From Solanum dulcamara (taxonomy: Eukaryota > Streptophyta > Magnoliopsida > Solanales > Solanaceae): 64,000 nt of DNA. Position 1 is the first letter of the stretch. Every line of letters begins with the position of its first letter. Positions 11,800 through 24,019 of this stretch are shown here, piece after piece. The notes beneath the pieces were generated by a model. It was not told the origin of the DNA. It did not search any database and was given only the letters and a program-made list of their open reading frames with translations. The stretch spans positions 69,827,134-69,891,133 of the forward strand of contig NC_077239.1 in assembly GCF_947179165.1 (NCBI RefSeq), given 5' to 3'. Made by a program: the position numbers and the translations under genes.

Positions 11800-14387
11800 T
11801 ATCACGACCCGAATCCGAGTGTGATGGCACATGTCCTTTCCCACCGTACAAATCAGCCCCAAATCCAACATTTACAAGAAAATAAAGCAAAAATAGTTTA
11901 AATAGGTACATAAATAAGCAAAAACAAAAGTCTTTCAAAATTAAATACTCCCAAAGATTAGTTGTCACATGTACAATCTACTAAGATCGAACTGAAATAA
12001 AAATACAAGTCTCAATATGTCTTTGACTCTCAAATAGAGTAAACCATAACAATACAGGAATCTGAGAGCCCGTCAGATAAAAATAGCTACCTCTCTCAAC
12101 CTCCTAGAAGCCTCGGATGATCAGAAAGATGGGTAATCAAAATCCGGGATCAGAACCTACACAAGTGTAGAAGAAAGGAGTGAGTACCAAACAATAGGGT
12201 ACCCAGCAAGCCTAATAATAAAACCAAGTAAATCTAATAAGATACATGAGCTTCTTTCCAACCTAACCGAGTCTCCATAACTACAATCTGCACAGAAAAT
12301 AAACCCAACCTAATAGTTCAAATAACGCTAAATCATAGCTCTGTATCACAAGTCACAATGTACAAATAATCACAAGTCGAATACATACATTAATTTTATC
12401 ACACAAAAATACAAGAATATATTTATGCACACTCAATGATCATGTTCGCGTGCAATTGCTGACAAAGACCTCGACATTAAAATCTCACTAGAAATAACTT
12501 TGACATCACAATCTCTCACTGAAAATGACATCGGCATCACAATCTTGACGAAAATGACCTTGACATCATAATATCTCTCGCCGAAAATGACCTCGGCATA
12601 ATAATCTCTCCATAAATGACCTCGATATAATAATATCCCAACGAAGATGACCTCGACATAATAATATCATTGAAAATGTCCTCGACATAATAATCTCACT
12701 GGAAATGACCTCTGCATAATAATATCTCTTGCTGAAAATGAGCTTGGCCTCACAATCATGTTCATCTCATCACAATGTTCTAGAACCAATGCAATCAGCA
12801 TGCTCACACAAGTAATGAGGAATATATCAAATCAAACAATCCGCAATCATAAATAGACTATCAAAGTATTTAATCAAATACACACAAATATCAAGATCAT
12901 GACTTGTCATACTTGAATTAATACAATAGCACATATCATCTTTTATCAAACCCGTCGATCAATTTAGATTAGCTCATATCATAATTCAATCTGTAACCTC
13001 ATCTCCGTTACTCCCCAATACACACAACAGAGAAAAATTTGGGATACTATAAGATTCAAGGATTTTTAAGAGTCCACTTACCTTAGCCAAATCACGATTA
13101 ATCAATCAACATGAGCCTTCCTCTTTCGAATATACTCTGAATCACCACAATCAATTCAAATGATATTTCACAATCAAAAATCGAGTCCAATGACATCAAA
13201 AATGTGAAATTATGAAAAAAGAATCAAAACGACTGAAAAATTCAATTTCGAAAATAGGGTCTAAATCTGAATTTTTTTGGATGAAATCGTTCCTCATAGT
13301 GTTAGAAATCTATTAGTGAAAACTGTTTCGAAAAACAAGCTCAAATCAGATCACAATCATCTTTTAAAGAATTTTTTTCAAAGTTCTTGAAAAAGACCCG
13401 TTTCCACCAATTCAAATCACCCATTTTCAAGTTAAAATTCAAAATTAAGCAATGGGTTGAAATCACTTACCCAGTAGGTTTGGCACGTAAAATCTCTTGA
13501 AAATCGCCTACCCAAGCTTTTCAAGTTTGAAACTGGTGAAAATAACATAAACCCCAGCCAAAAAATTCTCTCAGTTGTCGCGATTGCGACTTCAGTCTCG
13601 CTATCGCGACCCTCGCAAAATATCAGATTTCGCGAAAGCGACCCCTGCAAAATAGCGGGTTTTGCGAAAGCAAAGGGGCCATGGAGAAAGCGATGTGCGC
13701 TAAAGCGAACCCTTCATCGCGACCGTGATGCCTGCATCAGATCACAACAATTTTCAAAGTTCCACTTTTCCAACATCCGAATAGACCCTCGGGATTCAAT
13801 CGAAATTCCATACACACAAATCATATGTGCAACCCCTACTAAATTCAATGTTCCGGACTCAATGGAATAATCGGAATTTAAATTCTAGGTCTACTTGACC
13901 TAAAATTAAAAAAGTTGCAACTAAATCAGCTTTATGCCTTACAATATAAAAATGCCCCCGAAGCTTCTAAAAAAATACACAGAAGCTCTTTCTAGACCTA
14001 GAATCATCCCTCAAATCCAATGGAGTTGTCAAAATTCAATTCCGAGTTTGCGATCACAGAATGTTTACCAAAGTCAACTCTATGGCCAAAAGCTCAAAGA
14101 TTTCCAACCCAATGCCTCAAATCCACGATATAATCCCAAATCTGATTTCGTTAACTCTCATAGATCAAATTCAACATTTCGAGTACCAAAACTCCGGATA
14201 ACCTCAAATACCACTTTTAGGCAACTTAATCTCCTGAAACTCAAAGCCTATAAAAAAATCTCAACTTTTCAAGAAATTTCACGAAACCGACTTTGGATAC
14301 TTCAAAAATATGACTCGGAAAAACTATCGAGAGGGTTAAAACAGTCATTTTGAAAAAATACCAAAAATGACCTTCATGGTCATTACA
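11800..14387 (-). repeat. Chromovirus 5' LTR (complete)
   Basis: 2,588 bp. On the element strand it starts tgtaatgaccatgaagg and ends gggtcgtgata (canonical TG..CA damaged at the inner end). It pairs with 4602-7180. A tandem array of about 30-bp units lies at 12465-12755. It is followed by TCAAT at 14388-14392. Confidence 0.87.
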
Positions 14388-14392
14388 TCAAT

Positions 14393-14630
14393 CTTCATTG
14401 AAAGAAATTTCTAACTAGTCTTAATAACACTATTGAGCTGCTTTGTTTAATAGTTTAATACTTCCTGATTAGAAACTTTTGTTAATCGAAGATGAGAGCA
14501 AATCAAAGAGATTCCAATTTCTACATTAGACTAAAATCAAGAAAACTTATTGCTTTTCATGTGCATAATCAGGCCGTTTTTGTTGTGATCTAGAGACTCT
14601 GTTTAAATATATTATTTTTTGGTTTAGAAA
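14393..14630. other. Gene-free stretch before the En/Spm remnant
   Basis: Joins 4596 if the chromovirus is removed. No feature recognised; it may contain the 5' leader of the En/Spm gene that starts at 14631. Confidence 0.4.
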
Positions 14631-15021
14631 ATGAAAATTCCTGAGCAGCAAAAATGGATGGTAAATAGACTTATTTCAGGTCAAGCGGAATATACAGATA
14701 AATTTATAAGTGGCATGGATGAGTTTATTAAATTTGCTTGTAGTCAACAGATGTACTTGTCTAAAAAAAGTTATATGGTGTCTTTGTAAGCGTTGTAAAA
14801 ATATGAAGTACCTGACGCCCGATGAAGTTAATTTACATGTTTTTCAAAAAGGGTTCACACCAAGATATTGGTATTGGACATCACATGGAGAGGAAGCACC
14901 TTCAATAAATTTGAATGAACATGTCTATTCAGGTGCTTCAAGTAGTCATCTAGGATGTGACTTTGACATGCCCTCAAGAAGTCAATGTAACATTCTAGGA
15001 AAAAAGTCTGAAATTCAGTAG
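14631..15021 (+). pseudogene. En/Spm (CACTA) transposase N-terminus, transposase-associated domain
   Basis: From ATG 14631 one frame reads MKIPEQQKWMVNRLISGQAE and then GMDEFIKFACSQQ. After a frameshift near 14765 the next frame continues CLCKRCKNMKYLTPDEVNLHVFQKGF, then YWYWTSHGEE. The Cys-rich CxCKxC segment, LTPDEVxxHL and WxxHGE are hallmarks of the small domain that opens TNP2/TNPD-type transposases. The frame ends at 15021 and the large catalytic part is missing, so this is a deletion derivative. Its C-terminal partner remnant is at 16104-16584. Confidence 0.75.
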
Positions 15022-15074
15022 TACTTGTTGTTTGACAAAACTTGGCTAACTTTCCTACTCTGATAGCATCTCTG

Positions 15075-15425
15075 AACGACAGGTACCCACAATCGCCGTA
15101 ACAAAGGAATGAATCTATTAAGTGGGAGAGAGCCCTCGTAAGGCCTTTCTCATCCCTTTCTTATGCTGAATCGAGATTTTATTGGTCTTCTTTGACTTGC
15201 GGGTGTGAATTGGTAGCTTTGAAACTAACTCTAGCTTGATGACTATAGCTATGGAACTGCTGCTAGTAGACTGAAAGGCTATTCCCTCCCTAACTCTAAG
15301 GTAACTGCTACGCAACTCATTTTCCGGGCAAGCGGGGGAATCGAATTAACCTAAAATGGGCTTTCATTTCTTTCTTATCATCTTAAACCAGCCGAAAGTC
15401 TTACGCCCTTGGGTACTTTACATAA
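15075..15425. other. Possible organellar (mitochondrial-type) insert
   Basis: This block has clearly higher GC and a different texture from its AT-rich flanks (gtgggagagagccctcgt, ctaaggtaactgctacgc, gcaagcgggggaatcg). It has no TE hallmarks and no convincing frame. The style resembles plant mitochondrial intergenic DNA, but I do not recognise a mitochondrial gene in it. The call is inference. Confidence 0.3.
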
Positions 15426-16103
15426 TCTGAAATGAGGAAATTCACAGCACATACTTTTGACTAGATGAATTTGTTTATTTCTTCACCAATTTGAAGTCTT
15501 GAAACCCCAATTCATCTGTTATTAGTTTCTCTGATTCTTTACAGTAATGCATGTTTTCTTTCTCTTTTATTTTGGGTTTAAACAGTAGACTCATATAACC
15601 TGTTCATATTTAATCTTGGAAACAATAAACTGAAAACGGGACAACAACAGATCTATTAAAAAGAATTTCTTTGTCCCTTTTTTTGCTTGGTGTTTTGAGG
15701 CTCAGGTCATTTCCTATAGCAAAGAAAATGTCACTTTGGTCTGCCATTAGTATTTTTGAGTAGAGAGTGTGATATCTAAGGCTTTTGATGGTTTGCTTTA
15801 GATGAGGGCTTCTTATTTTCTGATTAAGAGTAATGTTGTATTCATGTCTATTAAGTTGTTGCCAACTCTTAAAAAGTGAAAAATAGTGGACATCTTACAA
15901 ATAGTGAACAATTTGTCCACAATTTCCAGTTTGAGAGTATTGAATGAGTTTTGACTTTATGTTGGAAGGTTATTATGTGCTCCTATTGCATATAAAGTTA
16001 GGAGACTGATTTATTTACTCTTGTTTTAAAATATTTTTTTTTAATGTTTATTTCTTCTGTGATTGACATTATATATGGTCTCAAATTACCTGTTTTGATG
16101 CAG
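15426..16103. other. Probable intron/spacer of the En/Spm remnant
   Basis: AT-rich, no coding signal. It ends in a pyrimidine-rich acceptor-like tgttttgatgcag at 16091-16103, in front of the next coding block. Confidence 0.45.
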
Positions 16104-16584
16104 AATAACTTTAAAAGAAAGAAACAAGAATTATTAGCTTCTCAAAGTGCATCATCTGCGGAAGGAGAAACTAATTCAGCTGGTCAACCTTCTCAATTAT
16201 CAGAATTGGATATCTGGGTGCAATCTATTGGTGGAAAGAAAAAAAGAAGAGTTAAAGGCCTTGACTCCCCGGATTGATCTGTAAAGACATCTAAACGTAC
16301 AATCAACATCGACTTTATCGAGAGAAATTGATGAGATGATTAAAGCCCAAGTAAATGCTGACTTATATGCTCAGTTGCAGGAAAAGCGTCGCAAAAATAA
16401 GAGGATGAGGAAGGAATTACACTTATTGAAGAAGTGTGTACAGAAAGCATCATCTTCAAATGAGCAATCATCTCAAGAAGACAATTAATCTTATGAGAAT
16501 GAAAGTGGTGATGACTCTGATAGCGTGAATGACAGTGATATTGACAATGATAGCGTGAATGAAAGTGACTATAATGAGGATTGA
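16104..16584 (+). pseudogene. En/Spm TNPA-like C-terminal exon (broken)
   Basis: After the acceptor the frame reads NNFKRKKQELLASQSASSAE, then LSELDIWVQSIGGKKKRRVKGL, a stop at 16276, and (frame-shifted) IDEMIKAQVNADLYAQLQEKRRKNKRM and a long Ser/Asp-rich acidic tail. The pattern ExxxWVxSxGGKKKGRVxGL followed by a coiled-coil-like IDEMxxxxVNAxL block is typical of the plant Ptta/En/Spm transposon-protein family. With 14631-15021 it outlines an internally deleted element. Confidence 0.6.
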
Positions 16585-16740
16585 GATAGTTAATGGTACT
16601 ATTTAGGATACAAATTTGAGTTGTATTTTATTTTTGCCCGTTTAAAAATTTTACACTATTGATCGGGATGTTATGGATTATGTTTTTTGTTGAATGAAAG
16701 TGACTAACGTAAATTGTGTTATTTATTGGTTCTTGTGGGT

Positions 16741-16860
16741 TTTCATAGGAATGATCTTGAGCAATATTTTCATATATATCCGCAAGAAATTTCCTTAACT
16801 TTTCATAGGAATTATCTTGAGCAATATTTTCATATATATCCGCAAGAAATTTTCTTAATT
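16741..16860. repeat. 60-bp direct tandem duplication
   Basis: The unit starting tttcataggaatgatcttga occurs at 16741 and 16801, with only a few differences. It makes open frames on both strands that are not genes. Confidence 0.9.
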
Positions 16861-17165
16861 CATAAATTTTCATCTCCAAACTCCTACGGATTTTTGTAGG
16901 AATCTTCAGGGGGAATTGCTTGCGAAATATTTCTACAGACTTCCGCATGAAATTTCGGTTTTATAAGAAATTTTGCCAAAAAAATTGCAAGAATTTTTGA
17001 TAGTTATCGCAAATAAATTCGCAAATAACATACATGCGGATTTTAGTTCCTCAGGTAAATTACCTAGGGATTGTATAAATCCGCAGGTAAGAGATACTTA
17101 TGAAGGATTTTCTATCAAATTTCATTTTGAGAGAAAAATTACAGGTAATCAAATTACATGAAAAT
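16861..17165. repeat. Subterminal-type repeat zone of the En/Spm remnant
   Basis: Repeated motifs built on atccgcaag / tgcggatt / aatccgcagg occur in both orientations, like the binding-site clusters near CACTA ends. No terminal CACTA/TAGTG was found, so the outer end is lost or unrecognised. Confidence 0.4.
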
Positions 17166-18606
17166 TTTATTGTATTATCCCTAGAAAAATCTTCATGTAA
17201 TCAATACTTTTCTTCTAGATACTAATTGATGGTTCAATGGTAAAGAAGGGGCAATGAAAATGCTTTATCATTAAAAAAAACTCTTCCTTTTGACAAGGAA
17301 ATATTCTTTGCAATATTTTTCCCTCTTTTAGAACTTCCAAATTCCTAATTGTGACTCCGCATCTGAGTGATGGAACCAGCAAGTCAAAGCTAACAAAAAA
17401 TAAAAGATTGCCGAAACAAAGGTCTTATGGTAGTTATCACCCAATTTATTACCCAAAAGTCCACGTTTTCGGCTTCGATAGATATCATCGTTATTGCAAC
17501 AATGCTAGTGCGACATAATTGAGTCAATTTACTGAACACCTCGTTTGAATGATTGCTAATTAGCTATTTATTTTATATTAATATTAATTCAAATATAATA
17601 TTTATTTAAATATTATTTAAAATTTTATTATATTGTATCATTAAATCTGTTATTAAATAACAATGAAAATTTTCATTATATGTAATAGTCCGTTTAATAC
17701 GACTGCATTTGCTTGAACGTCTTGCTTATTAGTCAACTTATAACCTTAAGTTTTACAATTATTATGCTATCTTATGAACTCTTTAAGAGCATACCAAAAA
17801 TTCTTAGTAATTATGTGAGTCTAGAATTTCATGTGATGCTATCACTGCTCAAAAACGTAATGTGAGTTGAAATATTTTTTTCAAGCGTCAGAGACTTCAT
17901 TCATGACATTATTTACAATCCAAAAAAATATTGTTCTTCGAGCACATATTATTGTTTAATGATTTAAAGTCTTATAACTTTTACCATTGAGATTTTCGCT
18001 TGTGATAAGTTTTGTAACAATATCTTTAAAAGTTGTAAACATGATAGTTATGAAACACAAAAGTTCCACACGTTTGTAAAATACAGAGTTTCACAATTAC
18101 CATAAATGCATACACATACATGTATCTTTAAAAAATTTACACGACTATAAACATAAATTTTAGAGTCAAAACTTCACTATGTTCTCAATCATCCTCTAAA
18201 GACAGATGTTAAATCCAAATTGTTGTTTTTTTTTGAATTTTTTAGTGTCTTTAGCAAATTGACAGTACATCTATCATTAAGTTTATTTCTCATATTTTTT
18301 AGTCTTTTTTCTTAAAGTTTTTTTTCTAGTTTAGTAATTTTTAAATTTCAGTATCTCATGACCCAACATGTTTAAAATTACATGATTAAAAAATATTTTG
18401 ATATATTATATATATAATTTTGTAGTTTAAGACTATAAATAAGTTATATTTGCCTTCATTTTACTTTTTAAGCAATTATACTCCTAAAATCGTACTTCAA
18501 AGCTATATTTATCCCTCACCCGTTAAAACTAAGATATTTACCCCCTCACATATTAAAACATCATTGCAACTTTAAAAATTCATGTATTATGCTCTTACTT
18601 AACGAC
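17166..18606. other. Gene-free AT-rich stretch
   Basis: No gene recognised. The part from about 18480 (ttatccctcacccgttaaaa) shares an order of motifs with 53385-53460 plus 53790-53880, so it belongs to a dispersed repeat family. Confidence 0.5.
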
Positions 18607-18660
18607 AAAATTAGCTCCATTTTTATAGGGTTTTCTATAAGAAAAATATGACACTTTGAA

Positions 18661-18927
18661 GCGTTTGGATTGACTTATAAGTTGCTTATAAGCTGTTTTC
18701 AGCTTTTTTTTGAGTGTTTGACCGGCTAACTTAAAGTCATTTTGTGCTTAAAATAAGCCCCAATAAATAGTTGGATTTATTTGGATGAACTTATTTTAAG
18801 CAGTTTATAAGTTGAAAACAGTTTATAAGTCAAAAAAAAAAGTTGGTCTGCACCTACTTTTTTTTTTAAAACTTATAAGCAGTTTTCAACCTATAAGCTG
18901 TTTAAAAATAAATCAATCCAAACAGGC
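18661..18927. mobile_element. MITE, about 267 bp
   Basis: Terminal inverted repeats: gcgtttggattgacttataa on the left and, reversed, gcctgtttggattgattta on the right. The interior is an imperfect palindrome of the cttataagctgttttcagc type. No clear short target duplication; instead a 48-bp direct repeat flanks it (18607-18654 and 18941-18988). Confidence 0.75.
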
Positions 18928-19251
18928 TATTTCACACGAAAAAATTAGCTCCATTTTTATAGGGTTTACTATAAGAAAAATATGACACGTGTGAAAGTGC
19001 AAAAGGAGGGTGAATTTTTCCTTTTTAATTTTCTTAGGTAGCTAACTGTTTTATCAATCGACTAAATGACAGCTAAGCAATAAGTAAAGTATAGTAAGGA
19101 AATTCTAACGCCTAATGTTTTTATACTGTTTGAGATCCAGAATGGATTTTACTTCAGCCCCCTTGGATTGTAAGGGTGCTCTCTTCTAGTTTTTTCTTAT
19201 GATGAATTGGTTACAAGTATAGATCCTAAATCTACACTCAATTTTTTTTCT
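18928..19251. other. Gene-free stretch with the second 48-bp repeat copy
   Basis: Contains the repeat copy 18941-18988. The sequence after it (gaaagtgcaaaaggagggtg) looks like part of an old unclassified repeat and probably continues after 22125. Confidence 0.4.
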
Positions 19252-22125
19252 TGTCATGATCCAACCCACCGGGTCATACGGACACCTATACTCTAACACC
19301 TAGATAGGAGAACCCTTACATAAATAACATGCGGAAGTTTAACAATTACCAAATGCCAGCCTAAAAAGTCAAGAATACACCATAATTGAATTTTTAAAAC
19401 TCTAAGATTTATTACCAAAAACATACTAAAACCCCCAAGAATACTAGTCTAAACAGGTACAAGAGCTTCTATAGATACAACATATAAATAAAGTAATCAA
19501 AGCTCCCACCATAAGGAAGGAAGAGTAGAAGCTGTTGGAGAATCATCTTCGTCTTCACCAAAGAAACATCACTGACCCTACAATCAGACTGTGCCAAATG
19601 GCATAGCAAGACTAGTATCAGTACAAACAACATGTACGGATAGACATCATCGATCAATCTGATATCCACAACATAATATAAAGAAACTAACAAGAAGAAA
19701 ACATGCCCTTAAGGAAATACACCGCCAAACCTTTATGCACAACTCTTACCATTCTCGATAACATCATTAAATTCATTCAAGCCTAACTCTCATCCCTTCT
19801 AGTTAGTCCGCTACCAACTCTAATACAAATCAAGACCTAGCCCTTCTATCACATAGAGGAGTTTCCAAACTACGGGTCATTACTAACTTTGTCTAACAAG
19901 TCTACTACCTTTAGCTTTCGCACCAACACCTGGCCCTAGAATAATTAACATCTCACTTGAAAGAGGTAAATATTTAAGGGACCTAAGTTCCTCTCTAGTC
20001 CGTACTGGCTCGCTGTGGCGGGACCTGACCCATTGTGGCGGCCTCGCCATAGCGATATTCCTTCCGCTAGAGCGGCCTGGCTGGAGACAGTAACTCTGAC
20101 TTCTCCCCTAATCCCCTTTTTTCACATGTACCAACAATACACCATTAATATCTGATTGTAAGTCACTAATCTTACTAAACCATACATCAACTGCTCTCCA
20201 TTTGTTTATCACGGCCTCATACCTACGATACGGATGTATCTAGCAACCATAACATAATCTGAATAGGCATATATATAAAAGAACATTACCAATTTACCAT
20301 TTTAAGAGCAATATATAGTTTTACAGTGTAAATCTCAAATACAAAAATCAACATGATAACACTTGGACCTTCGGTCCTTTCATATCAATCACTACACAGT
20401 ATGGGTATGCTCAATTATAATCCGATCAGTTTCTCTATCATCACACATATAGTCAATGTCAATTCACAGATGATAGTCACACAATGGTTCTCTTATGGAA
20501 CTCGTACCCAAACTTCTAGTGTGTCGGTGTGACACCTGATTCAATAGTTAATATATATTTGAATGTGACACCCAATTCAATATATATGTCTAAACACGAC
20601 ATTCGATTCAATATATGTGTTGAAATGTGACACTCGATCCAATATATGTGTCAGAACGTGATACCCGATCCAATATCACAATCATAATGCATAATCACAG
20701 TCTACAACGAACAGTTCACATACTTGCACAATCAAGTAATTAGGCCCATTGCATGTAATTATTCCCAAATAGTCATTTCATTAGTTTCATTCCATTTTTT
20801 CCTTCATTGACAATATTTCATCAAGTCTTCTTTATTTAAGGAATTACTTTTAGGTAGAGCAAGTTCAAGATTATAGATTTCACAATCTTGAAATTGTAGA
20901 TCCATCACAACAACATATCAATCATCCATCCACAATAGTTAAATGCATGGTAAACATCACAACATTACTCAGTCACTATTAAAGGTCTCTTTTTTGTATA
21001 GACTAAACCATAACCTACAGCCATAGGTAATCAAATAGGTTCATGACTTGAGATTTATCAACACTAAGTCATTCACATTCACCATTTTATTTCATGACTC
21101 ACATTACTCAAGTAATTCACAATGAATAATCAGCATAAACACACACAATTATTGTATAAGTCTATCCCTATATGCATCAATAGCCCATAATTCCTAAGTC
21201 TCGGAATTCCGTTATGACCTACCTATTGTCTACACTTAATCTCGCTCACAAGAATCATTGGCCTTCTAATAGTTTCACCAAGATTAACATTCAGAGATCG
21301 GGTCTTTATAACTAATCACATAATAATCATGACCCACAACATACATTCCTACTCTAAACAACAATTGACAATTATTTAACCATTCAGACTTCGTGCCCGA
21401 AGGCCTAGACATGAAATCTCCTATCAATCTACATTATATTAAGCAGTGGGAACGAATTTATAACTACTCAATTGAAAAAAACCTAGTCTACCTGGGCGCC
21501 AAGTAATTGTAGAAGGATTATAGCAGGATTCCTGATTTTCGGAGGGAGAAACTATGGATACGGGCCTGGAATCTGTGGGTTGTAGCCTTCCTTGCGCTAT
21601 GAATCTCTTCTTCCCTTCTCTCCAAGACTAGAGTAGCTTTTTGGGGACTTCTAAAGTAACCCTCATCTATTTTGGCACTTAAGGGAAGAGGGAGTTAATA
21701 AAAATACGTCACTTTTTGACTCTGTCCTGTCGAATCTCGCTCTGGCGGCCTAAATCCCGCCACAACAGCGCAACACGGACAGTGCTCAATAAAATGGGCA
21801 TAGCTGTTTACTCCATACTCCAAATTAGACAACTCGGTGGCGTTAGAAAGAAGACTCATAAAACTTTAATTTGATAGTAATAGGCCACCTAATTCATTAT
21901 AGGCTGAGAGATATGATCTTTTGAAATTGACCCTAGTTTAAACTCAAGTCCGAAATAAAAATCGGAAAAACACTTTCAACTCAACTTTGAGATAGGAGCA
22001 TAGTACGACGTTAATTTACAACTAATGCACTCACATGCAAAGGAATTGACTCTAGTCTTATGATGAATGAGATTTGTATATCTTTACTGCAGATATTTTT
22101 AGTAACAACGGACTAGGTCGTTACA
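19252..22125 (+). mobile_element. LTR-like repeat, family X copy 1 (2.87 kb)
   Basis: Begins TGTCATGATCCAACCC and ends GGTCGTTACA, giving TG..CA ends and a short terminal inverted similarity. It is closely paralleled by 41353-43364 and by the reverse-oriented 55150-56968. Shared blocks include cacctagataggagaaccct, tagcggcctgg-type GC islands, a gtgacacccgatccaatat array and cctgggcgccaag. No coding region is present. Best explanation: solo LTR of a large gypsy element or a non-autonomous LARD. No clean target duplication was found. Confidence 0.6.
20520..20690. repeat. Minisatellite of about 38-bp units in family X copy 1
   Basis: About five degenerate units of gtgtcagaacgtgatacccg / atccaatatatg. 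The same array is in the other two copies (about 42480-42610, and reversed at 55890-56020). Confidence 0.75.
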
Positions 22126-22975
22126 TATTTTTGTCTCTCTTTTCAATCTTTTGATACAAGAATTCACCAAACTATTTTTCTCTCCTCTTTTTTTTTGTTA
22201 CACAGTAATTCAATCAGAACAATAATGTTTGATGAAAGTAGAAGGAAAACTGTAAGAAAGTTTTTATCGTCAAGTATATCTCAACTTTGAATCTTCATTG
22301 CTTTTAAGTAGACTTCGAAATCTGCAAGGAAAGGAGGTGCAACACAAAAGATTTTAACATCTTCTTCTATTCTTCTCTTAGGATTGATATCAATTTAAAT
22401 TGATATCTTCCTTACTTGTCGCCTTTAGAGTCAGCTAGATTTCAACCTTCCTTTCACACTTGTCTGAGATCTCTTGATACCTCCTTGAATGATTTGTTTT
22501 TTTTTTTTGCTTGTTTATTTTATCCATTTTTCCTGCACACACATCATCAAACATCGTATCAAATCAAACTAAGATATACAAACAAAACTGAAGTATCGTT
22601 TTATAGGAATTAGTCGGAGAAAAAGAGTTCTGACTATTAAGTAATTAAACAAAACAATATTATATACTTAATTAAGACCCTTATTTTTGAAAAATGATAT
22701 TTTCTTTGTCTAATATTTTTGCTTTTGAGATTCAAACTTCTTACTTTAACCATATATTTAGACGTAAAATCTTTTACTTTTTCAAAATTTACATTTTTTA
22801 AAACTACATAAAATATTTGTAAGTTAGAAAATATTTCTTTAAACACTTACGGCTCAAAATTTGAAAAAACAAATTATGTTCATTTCAAGTATTCATTACG
22901 TAGATATGTTTATCATATAAAATATAACACATTATTTAATTATATACATCAACATCAATTGAAACATGCACAAGG
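22126..22975. other. Gene-free stretch
   Basis: AT-rich; short open frames only. No feature recognised. Confidence 0.5.
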
Positions 22976-24019
22976 ATCCACTACTAAAAAACTGTCAAAA
23001 AATGACGCAAAAAAAGCAACGGACTGCATCGCTTTTTTGGTCAAATTCGACGGAAAAGCGACGCAGTCACTTCTGTCTCTTTTTTGCTCGACTCTTTTAA
23101 TAAAGCGACGGACTGCATCGCAAAAATCGACGGACTGTGTCGCCCCTAAATTTATTTTTTTAAAAAAAATATATAAATAAAAAATGATGGACTGCGTTGT
23201 TTTATTTTTAAATTTTTAATTTTTTTTCCCCAGAAAAGCGAGGGACAAAGGGTCCCTGTCCGTCGCTTTTGTTCTTGGTGTTCTTGAAAATTTCCAAAAA
23301 AGCGATGGACATAGGGTCCCTGTCCGTCGCTTTTCTAAAAAAAAAATTCAAAAAAAATAATTCAGAAAAGTGACGGACTAAAGGACCCTGTCCGTCGCTT
23401 TTACTGTAATATTTTTGACAGCAGACACCAAAAGTTTCTGCTGCCCACCTGCAATTAAAATATAATTCAATAATAATCAATACAATCCAATCCAACACAA
23501 CTAACCAACCAACAAAATACACAATATACATCATAACGAACATAATTAAACACTTAAAACAAATGAAGTCATAATATTTTAAAGTCTTTCAAATTTAACA
23601 ACTTAAAGATCATATATTATCCTACAATAATTCAATATTTCTAAAGTGCAAGTTGGATTTTATTAGATAATTAAAGTACAAACTAATTCCAACAAGTAAA
23701 CCAAATCAAATCTGTGTCAACACTAGATGGACACAAATTGATCTTGCAAGAAAATCAATTTTGTCATCAATAGGATCAACTAATGTTGTCACTTATGCTA
23801 AACTAACACTTTATCACTACAACACACTCTAAAAATTCAAACATATCCTAAGAAAAATGCAAGTGTTGTACATTGAATAAAAAAAATAATATATACAATA
23901 ATTAAAATTTAAGAGGAAAAAATACCTCAACTTTTTTCAATTAGGTCTACGATGGAGGGGTTGGTGGCAGTGGGCTTGGCGGCGTCGAATATTCAAAATA
24001 TTTAATTAGATTGTACCCC

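Larger units (their letters stand above)
4602..14387 (-). mobile_element. Ty3/gypsy chromovirus-type retrotransposon, complete insertion
   Basis: Read on the minus strand: 5' LTR (14387-11800), primer-binding site, gag, protease, reverse transcriptase, RNase H, integrase, then a truncated 3' LTR (7180-4602). The domain order (integrase last), the Met-type primer site and motifs such as [35 protein letters not shown] and the integrase sequence place it with plant chromoviruses, probably Tekay/Del. No chromodomain can be seen because the 3' internal end is deleted. All reading frames carry stops and frameshifts. The intact 5-bp duplication shows that the damage came after insertion. The two LTRs differ visibly, so it is not recent. 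Confidence 0.88.

Noticed and set aside
16628..16948. 106-codon minus-strand frame with internal amino acid repeats
   Set aside because: The repeats come from the 60-bp DNA duplication in the subterminal zone of the En/Spm remnant.
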